Assembly (NCBI RefSeq): GCF_010726765.1
Contig: NZ_AP022601.1
Coordinates: 2,914,001-2,978,000, forward strand
Origin: Mycobacterium gallinarum
Lineage (GTDB): Bacteria > Actinomycetota > Actinomycetes > Mycobacteriales > Mycobacteriaceae
Direction of reading: 5' to 3'
Length of the DNA: 64,000 bases
Each line of letters opens with the position of its first letter. Position 1 is the stretch's first letter. The position numbers and the translations under genes are program-made. Under the pieces are notes generated by a model. It was not told where the DNA came from, did no database searches, and saw nothing but the letters and a program-made list of their open reading frames with translations. This document shows, piece by piece, positions 59,496 through 64,000 of the stretch.

Positions 59496-60625
59496 GCCGT
59501 CCGTGCAGTGCATGCCGTGGCCATGTCCGCCAAGGCCACTCGGACCTCTGGGCGCACGTCGGCACCGTCGACGAGCGTCAGGGCATGCGTGAGCCGCGAG
59601 TCGATCAGTTTCTCGATCCAATCGACGGCGCCGGTGGCGACGATCAGTTCACGCCAGCGGTTGATGTCGTCGACGTCGAGGGCGTCCGCGCGCATCAGGC
59701 CGCGCAGTTGCCTGCGCAGCACCCTGTCCGCCAGGTGGTAGGCGGCCGCTACGACGGTTGTCGCCTTGCCCTCCAAAAGGTCGCTGCCGCTGGGCTTTCC
59801 CGTGATCGAAGGCGATCCGAAGATGCCGAGTAGATCGTCACGCATCTGGAAGGCCTCACCGATGGCGTCACCGTAGCCGCCGAGCATCGCCATCACCGAC
59901 TCGTCGCAGCCCGCCATGGCCGCGCCCATTTCAAGTGGTCGCCGCACGGTGTAGTTGCCGGACTTGCGGCGCGACACCGACAGCACGCGGTCCAGGGTCG
60001 GGAACCTGCTCGAGTCGTTGATCAGGTCGGCGAATTGTCCTATCGCGAGTTCGGTGCGCATCGCGTCATAGCGAGGCCAGACCCGCTCGAGGGCGGCGGT
60101 CGGGACGCGACTCTCCCGCATCATCTGGGCCGCCCAGACCAGGCACAGATCCCCAAGCAGCACCGCGGCGGATTCTCCGAAACGATCCGGCGATCCGCGC
60201 AACGCCCGCCGCCGATACCACTGCGCGAATGCGATGTGGCCGGCGTCTCGGCCCCGACGCAGGGTGGAGCTATCCATGACATCGTCCTGCAAGAGGGCGA
60301 ACGCGTGCAGCAGCTCGAGGCCGGCGGCTGCTCGCAGCGCCGCAGGATCGTGGTCGGCGCCGCACAACCAGCCCAGGTACATGAACGTCGACCGCACGCA
60401 CTTGCCTCCGTCGAGGAAATCGCGCAACACGTCGGCCGCGATGTCGACCCCGGCAGCCTGAAGCTCGGGTGCGCACCGGGTGTCGACGAACTCGGCGACG
60501 ATCCCCTGCACAGCACGGCGCAACGCACTGCGCCAGTGCTCGCCGCCCAGGTCGGCAGCCGGCCGCGACCCGTTGGCCGCCCGTGACACCACCTCGTCAA
60601 GCATGCGTGAGCCGATCGCTGACAC
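59492..60625 (-). CDS. crtE: Geranylgeranyl diphosphate synthase
   Basis: This 377-residue trans-prenyltransferase makes the C20 precursor of phytoene. The first aspartate-rich motif DDVMD is at 114-118 and the second region reads MRDDLLGIFGSPSITGKPSG, the common actinobacterial variant. GGKCVRSTFMYLG binds diphosphate. The GTG start follows AAGGAG at 7-base spacing. It is the first gene of the six-gene crt operon and is divergent from the carotenoid oxygenase gene. Confidence 0.93.
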   Translation of the reverse strand: MSAIGSRMLDEVVSRAANGSRPAADLGGEHWRSALRRAVQGIVAEFVDTRCAPELQAAGVDIAADVLRDFLDGGKCVRSTFMYLGWLCGADHDPAALRAAAGLELLHAFALLQDDVMDSSTLRRGRDAGHIAFAQWYRRRALRGSPDRFGESAAVLLGDLCLVWAAQMMRESRVPTAALERVWPRYDAMRTELAIGQFADLINDSSRFPTLDRVLSVSRRKSGNYTVRRPLEMGAAMAGCDESVMAMLGGYGDAIGEAFQMRDDLLGIFGSPSITGKPSGSDLLEGKATTVVAAAYHLADRVLRRQLRGLMRADALDVDDINRWRELIVATGAVDWIEKLIDSRLTHALTLVDGADVRPEVRVALADMATACTARTA

Positions 60626-60831
60626 GCACCACTCCTTCCGCGCCGTGTGCGGTCCAACTTACCCAGGGCTGGCGACCCCAACCTATGAACATAGATACCC
60701 GCTTCGCGCTAAATTGCATCGCTCTTGCATCGATTAGTCACGCAAACGTCATCACTGTCAACCGTTCGACGGACACAGCAATCAGCCCCAAGGTGGTCGC
60801 GCACCGCTCGCCAACGGAGCACGATCGGTAC
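60626..60831. promoter_or_regulatory. Divergent control region between crtE and carotenoid oxygenase
   Basis: These 206 bases are more AT-rich than the flanks in the middle (about 60680-60780). CTATG-AA-CATAG (60683-60694) is a 5-bp inverted repeat overlapping a TATGTT that could be a -10 toward crtE. No clear light-responsive or CarH-type operator array was seen, and no strong promoter pair toward the oxygenase was found. Confidence 0.35.
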
Positions 60832-62343
60832 ATGACGACCGCAGCCCGGACCCGCAGCACGGACAATCCCTATCTCAACGGCAACTACGCGCCGGTCAGG
60901 GAGGAAATCACCGCCCTCGACCTAGAGGTCACCGGAACCATCCCGGAGTATCTCGACGGTCGCTATCTCCGCATCGGACCCAACCCTCTCGGCGATCCGG
61001 ATCCCGCCCGCTACCACTGGTTCCTCGGCGACGGCATGGCGCACGGACTACGTCTGCGCGACGGCCAGGCGCAGTGGTACCGCAACCGGTGGGTGCGCTC
61101 TGCGGCCGTGGCGCGCCGGCTGGGCGAGACCTGGCGCGGAGGTCCGACCGCGGGCGGCTTCGACTTCGCGGCGAACACCAACATCCTCGAACAAGGCGGC
61201 AGGACCCTGGCCATCGTCGAGGCCGGCGGACGTCCGTACGAGCTGACCGACGAGCTGGAGACCGTCGGCCCCTCCGACTTCTGCGGCACGCTGTTCGGCG
61301 GATACTCCGCCCACCCCAAGCGGGACCCGGTGACCGGTGAGCTGCACGCCGTTTCATACAGCCCGGTGCGCGGGAACATCGTGAGGTACACCGTGACGGG
61401 TGTCGACGGGAAGGTGCGTCGTACGGTCGACATCCGTTTGAAGGCGCAGACGATGATGCACGACTTCTCGCTCACCGAAAAATATGTCGTGCTCTATGAC
61501 TTGCCGGTCGCGCTGGAGCTGCGCGGCCAAGCACAGACTCCGACGGCGAAGGCTGCCACGGGTCTGCTGACCCATGTCGTGGAGCGTCACGCGCTGCCGG
61601 ATTTCGTCCTGCGACGGGCCATGCGCAAATCCGGCCAGGGGGGCGGGGCGCCCTCGGGCGGCATGCCCTATCGCTGGGCCCCGGAACGGCAGGCCCGCGT
61701 CGGGGTGATGCCTCGCGAGGGCACCGCTGCCGACATCCGTTGGTTCGAAGTGCAGCCCTGCTACGTCTTCCATCCACTGAACGCCTACGACGTGTCTTCG
61801 CCGGAAGGCGACAGCATTGTGCTCGACATCGTTCGGCATTCGTCGGTCTTCACGACCGGCAACAGCTTGGTACCCGGCACGCAGACTCTGGACCGGTGGA
61901 CCGTCGATCTGGCCGCAGGCAGAGTTCGTGAAGAACGCCTCGACGACACCGTCCAGGAGTTCCCGCGGGTCGACGAGCGGCGCGTCGGTCGCCCGAACAG
62001 GTTCGGCTACGCGGTCGGCTATGTCGGAGGCTCCGCAGGAATCACCGAAGCGGACTCGATCCTGAAGCACGACCTGGAGACCAAACGCACCCAGAAGGCG
62101 ACCTTCGGCGCGGGTCGTGAACCCGGCGAGTTCGTCTTCGTGCCATCCAGCGCGGACGCTGCCGAGGACGACGGGGTCGTCATGGGGTTCGTCTACGACC
62201 CGGCCACCGACCGCAGTGAGCTTGTGCTCCTCGACGCGCAGACGCTGGAAACGGTCGCTACGGTGCACCTTCCGGCCCGCGTACCGCACGGATTTCACGG
62301 CAACTGGGCACCGACCCAGGGATCGGGCCCGCAGCGAAGCTAG
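60832..62343 (+). CDS. Carotenoid cleavage oxygenase (RPE65/CCD family)
   Basis: This 503-residue beta-propeller iron enzyme has its four iron histidines in GYSAHPKRD, TMMHDFSLTEKY, YVFHPLNAYD and the final HGFHGNW. The N-terminal NPYLNGNYAPVREEITA and RIGPNPLGDP are family hallmarks. It would cleave a carotenoid or related polyene to aldehydes. The ATG at 60832 was chosen because family similarity begins there. It is divergent from crtE and 14 bases before the histidine kinase gene, which suggests co-regulation with pigment synthesis. Confidence 0.92.
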   Translation: MTTAARTRSTDNPYLNGNYAPVREEITALDLEVTGTIPEYLDGRYLRIGPNPLGDPDPARYHWFLGDGMAHGLRLRDGQAQWYRNRWVRSAAVARRLGETWRGGPTAGGFDFAANTNILEQGGRTLAIVEAGGRPYELTDELETVGPSDFCGTLFGGYSAHPKRDPVTGELHAVSYSPVRGNIVRYTVTGVDGKVRRTVDIRLKAQTMMHDFSLTEKYVVLYDLPVALELRGQAQTPTAKAATGLLTHVVERHALPDFVLRRAMRKSGQGGGAPSGGMPYRWAPERQARVGVMPREGTAADIRWFEVQPCYVFHPLNAYDVSSPEGDSIVLDIVRHSSVFTTGNSLVPGTQTLDRWTVDLAAGRVREERLDDTVQEFPRVDERRVGRPNRFGYAVGYVGGSAGITEADSILKHDLETKRTQKATFGAGREPGEFVFVPSSADAAEDDGVVMGFVYDPATDRSELVLLDAQTLETVATVHLPARVPHGFHGNWAPTQGSGPQRS

Positions 62344-62357
62344 GGGAAAATCGCGGT

Positions 62358-63527
62358 ATGAGTGTGGACGCCCCGCGAGGCGCCGAATGGCATTGGCTGT
62401 GGATGGTCTATGTCGTCGGCGTCTGCGCGGCGGCCATGTTCGCGGTGGTCGTGCTCGATCATCGCTTTCCGGGTGACATACCCGTCGCGATCGCCGCGAT
62501 CGCAGGCATGGTGCTCTGCGTGGTGACATTGGGCCGCAAGATCTTTGCGCTTCCTGAAAACAGCTGGGCTGCAGCATGTTTCGTCGGAGTTGTGGTCGCG
62601 CTGTGGACGCTGGCGCTGTGGGCCTCTCCGGTCGCGGTGGCAGCGGTGCCGACGATCTATCCAATCGTGTTCGCGACACTGACGCTGCGCGTCGCCTTGG
62701 TGATCACCACGGCGATCAACCTGATCCCACTGATCCTGGTCATCGTCAGGGAAGGAATTCCTTCGCCGAATCTCGGTATCGCCATTGCGTTCACCCTCAT
62801 CGGGGTGATCATCGCGCCGGTGATCGGGACTGTGATCATCACGTCGATGCGGCAACGCAGACAGCTGGCCACCCTGGTCTCCGAACTGGCGGCCACTCGC
62901 GCCGAGAGCGCCCGTTTGTCTCGGGCGGCGGGCACTGCGGCGGAACGGGAACGACTGGCCCGCGAGATCCACGACACGCTAGCTCAGGGGTTCACCAGCA
63001 TCGTCATGCTCGCCCAGGCCGTCGAACCGGAGCTGGAAACCGATACCGCCGCGGCGAAGAGGCACGTCGAATTGATCGGCGCCACTGCACGGGAGAACCT
63101 CGCCGAAGCGCGGGCGATGGTGGCCGAACTGACGCCGAGTCCGCTGGAGGAAACGCTGCCCGCCGCCATCCAACGACAGTGCGATCGACTCGCCGCCGAG
63201 ACCGACGCCGCGGTCACCGCCCGCATCGCCGACGATCTGCCCACCCAGAGCATGGCCGCCGATGTGGTGCTGCTGCGTGCCACGCAGGAGGCGTTCGCGA
63301 ACATTCGCAAACACGCGCAGGCCAGCGCGGTCACCGTCGACCTGGCACCGTCGACCTCAGGAGTCCGGCTTACGGTGACAGACAACGGTATTGGAATGGA
63401 CAGCAGGCACCCAGAGGGCTTCGGGCTGCGCGGAATGCGAACCCGGGTGGCGCAGGTCGGAGGTGCGATGACCCTGTCCACCGGTCCCGGCGGCGGGACG
63501 ACGTTGACGGTCGAGGTGCCGACATGA
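62358..63527 (+). CDS. NarL-type sensor histidine kinase
   Basis: This 389-residue kinase has about five N-terminal membrane helices (residues 15-160) with almost no extracellular domain, then a HisKA_3 dimerisation helix with the phospho-acceptor H205 in REIHDTLAQGF. The ATPase domain has the N-box ATQEAFANIRKHAQA, the DNGIGMD G1-box and GFGLRGMRTRVAQVGG. The signal is probably sensed in or near the membrane. It overlaps its response regulator by 4 bases and follows the carotenoid oxygenase by 14 bases. Confidence 0.92.
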   Translation: MSVDAPRGAEWHWLWMVYVVGVCAAAMFAVVVLDHRFPGDIPVAIAAIAGMVLCVVTLGRKIFALPENSWAAACFVGVVVALWTLALWASPVAVAAVPTIYPIVFATLTLRVALVITTAINLIPLILVIVREGIPSPNLGIAIAFTLIGVIIAPVIGTVIITSMRQRRQLATLVSELAATRAESARLSRAAGTAAERERLAREIHDTLAQGFTSIVMLAQAVEPELETDTAAAKRHVELIGATARENLAEARAMVAELTPSPLEETLPAAIQRQCDRLAAETDAAVTARIADDLPTQSMAADVVLLRATQEAFANIRKHAQASAVTVDLAPSTSGVRLTVTDNGIGMDSRHPEGFGLRGMRTRVAQVGGAMTLSTGPGGGTTLTVEVPT

Positions 63528-64000
63528 CGGCCGCCATCACGAAGGTGCTGCTCGTCGACGACCATCCGGTGGTCCGGGAGGGTTTGCGGGGCATGATCGA
63601 CGCCGAGGCCGACCTCGTCGTCGTGGGCGAGGCGGGGTCGGGCGCGGAGGCGGTCGTGATGGCCGAATCCCTGCAACCTGACGTCATTCTCATGGATCTG
63701 CGGATGCCGGACGTCGACGGCGTCACAGCCACCGAGCGAATCCTCGCGGCGCTGCCGGGGACACGCATCGTCGTCGTCACCACGTACGAGTCCGACACCG
63801 ACATCCTGCGCGCGGTCGAAGCGGGTGCGGCGGGCTATCTGCTGAAGGATGCGACGCGATCCGAACTCGCCGAGGCCGTTCGCGACGCGGCGCGAGGTAA
63901 GACGGTGCTGGCGCCGACGGTTGCCGACCGGCTGGTCCGCTTTGTGCGCCAACCTGTTTCGGCAGCGTTGTCGACCCGCGAGGTCGAGGTTCTCGGGCTG
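63524..64000 (+). CDS. NarL/LuxR-type response regulator, truncated by window end
   Basis: The first 159 residues are visible. The receiver domain has acidic D12 and D13, phospho-acceptor D58 (VILMDLRMPD), the conserved threonine in VVTTYESD and the lysine in GYLLKDA. The LuxR helix-turn-helix starts at LSTREVEVLGL and is cut by the edge. Its ATG overlaps the kinase stop (ATGA). It should be phosphorylated by the adjacent kinase and bind DNA. Confidence 0.93.
   Translation, partial: MTAAITKVLLVDDHPVVREGLRGMIDAEADLVVVGEAGSGAEAVVMAESLQPDVILMDLRMPDVDGVTATERILAALPGTRIVVVTTYESDTDILRAVEAGAAGYLLKDATRSELAEAVRDAARGKTVLAPTVADRLVRFVRQPVSAALSTREVEVLGL

Noticed and set aside
60695..60747. SigF-type promoter for crtE (GGGTAT on the reverse strand)
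   Set aside because: GGGTAT is present, but the nearest GTTT lies about 43 bases away instead of about 15-17, so the element pair is not supported.

Overview
The window is high-GC actinobacterial DNA. Gene content and order match the Mycobacterium tuberculosis stretch from about Rv1186c to Rv1245c, read in reverse. Hallmarks are lpqY-sugABC, sigE-rseA-htrA-tatB, glgC/glgA, gpgS-folP2-fadD6, dapE/dapD and the proline catabolic genes. No PE_PGRS genes are present and a carotenoid cluster is, so a fast-growing, probably pigmented Mycolicibacterium is most likely. That assignment is inference from remembered synteny and protein similarity; no search was run.

Layout. 1-5.6 kb: truncated DUF559-type gene, SDR, lpqZ-like lipoprotein, malic enzyme, mdh, corA. 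5.6-10.6 kb: trehalose importer operon lpqY-sugA-sugB-sugC with a SUFU-domain gene coupled at its end. 10.7-18.1 kb: small envelope proteins, a CitE-like lyase, a channel-less MgtE-type protein coupled to a DUF1003 membrane protein, a lytic transglycosylase and mrp. 18.1-25.5 kb: envelope-stress cluster tatB, htrA, rseA, sigE, then an O-methyltransferase and a TetR-controlled ABC exporter. 25.5-28.2 kb: accessory insertion holding a 13E12-type HNH gene and a frameshifted IS element with doubled ends. 28.3-39.8 kb: glycogen/maltosyl synthesis (glgC, glgA), tagA, a DivIVA-like protein, gpgS, folP2, a DHFR-like gene, fadD6, a LOG protein and a large P-loop ATPase. 39.8-43.5 kb: an orphan pair resembling ESX (type VII) substrates and an ABC-F ATPase. 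43.5-49.5 kb: dapE/dapD, a VanY-like peptidase, a VOC protein, fadD36/NUDIX and small genes. 49.5-53.8 kb: proline catabolism (putA/pruB, rocA/pruA) with its PucR-type regulator. 53.8-64 kb: carotenoid operon crtE-crtI-crtB-methyltransferase-FAD enzyme-Rieske protein, a divergent carotenoid oxygenase and a NarL-type two-component pair cut by the window end.

Three patterns run across the window. First, about 16 start codons have a TANNNT hexamer 6-8 bases upstream, as expected for leaderless transcripts; in three divergent pairs the two -10 hexamers overlap or nearly touch. Second, a 20-base palindrome-bearing repeat occurs three times on one strand: once in the lpqY leader and twice inside the ABC-F gene in different reading frames. 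Third, many adjacent genes overlap by 4 bases (ATGA/GTGA), notably through the carotenoid operon. No stretch over 300 bases lacks a gene. No tRNA, rRNA or CRISPR array was seen.
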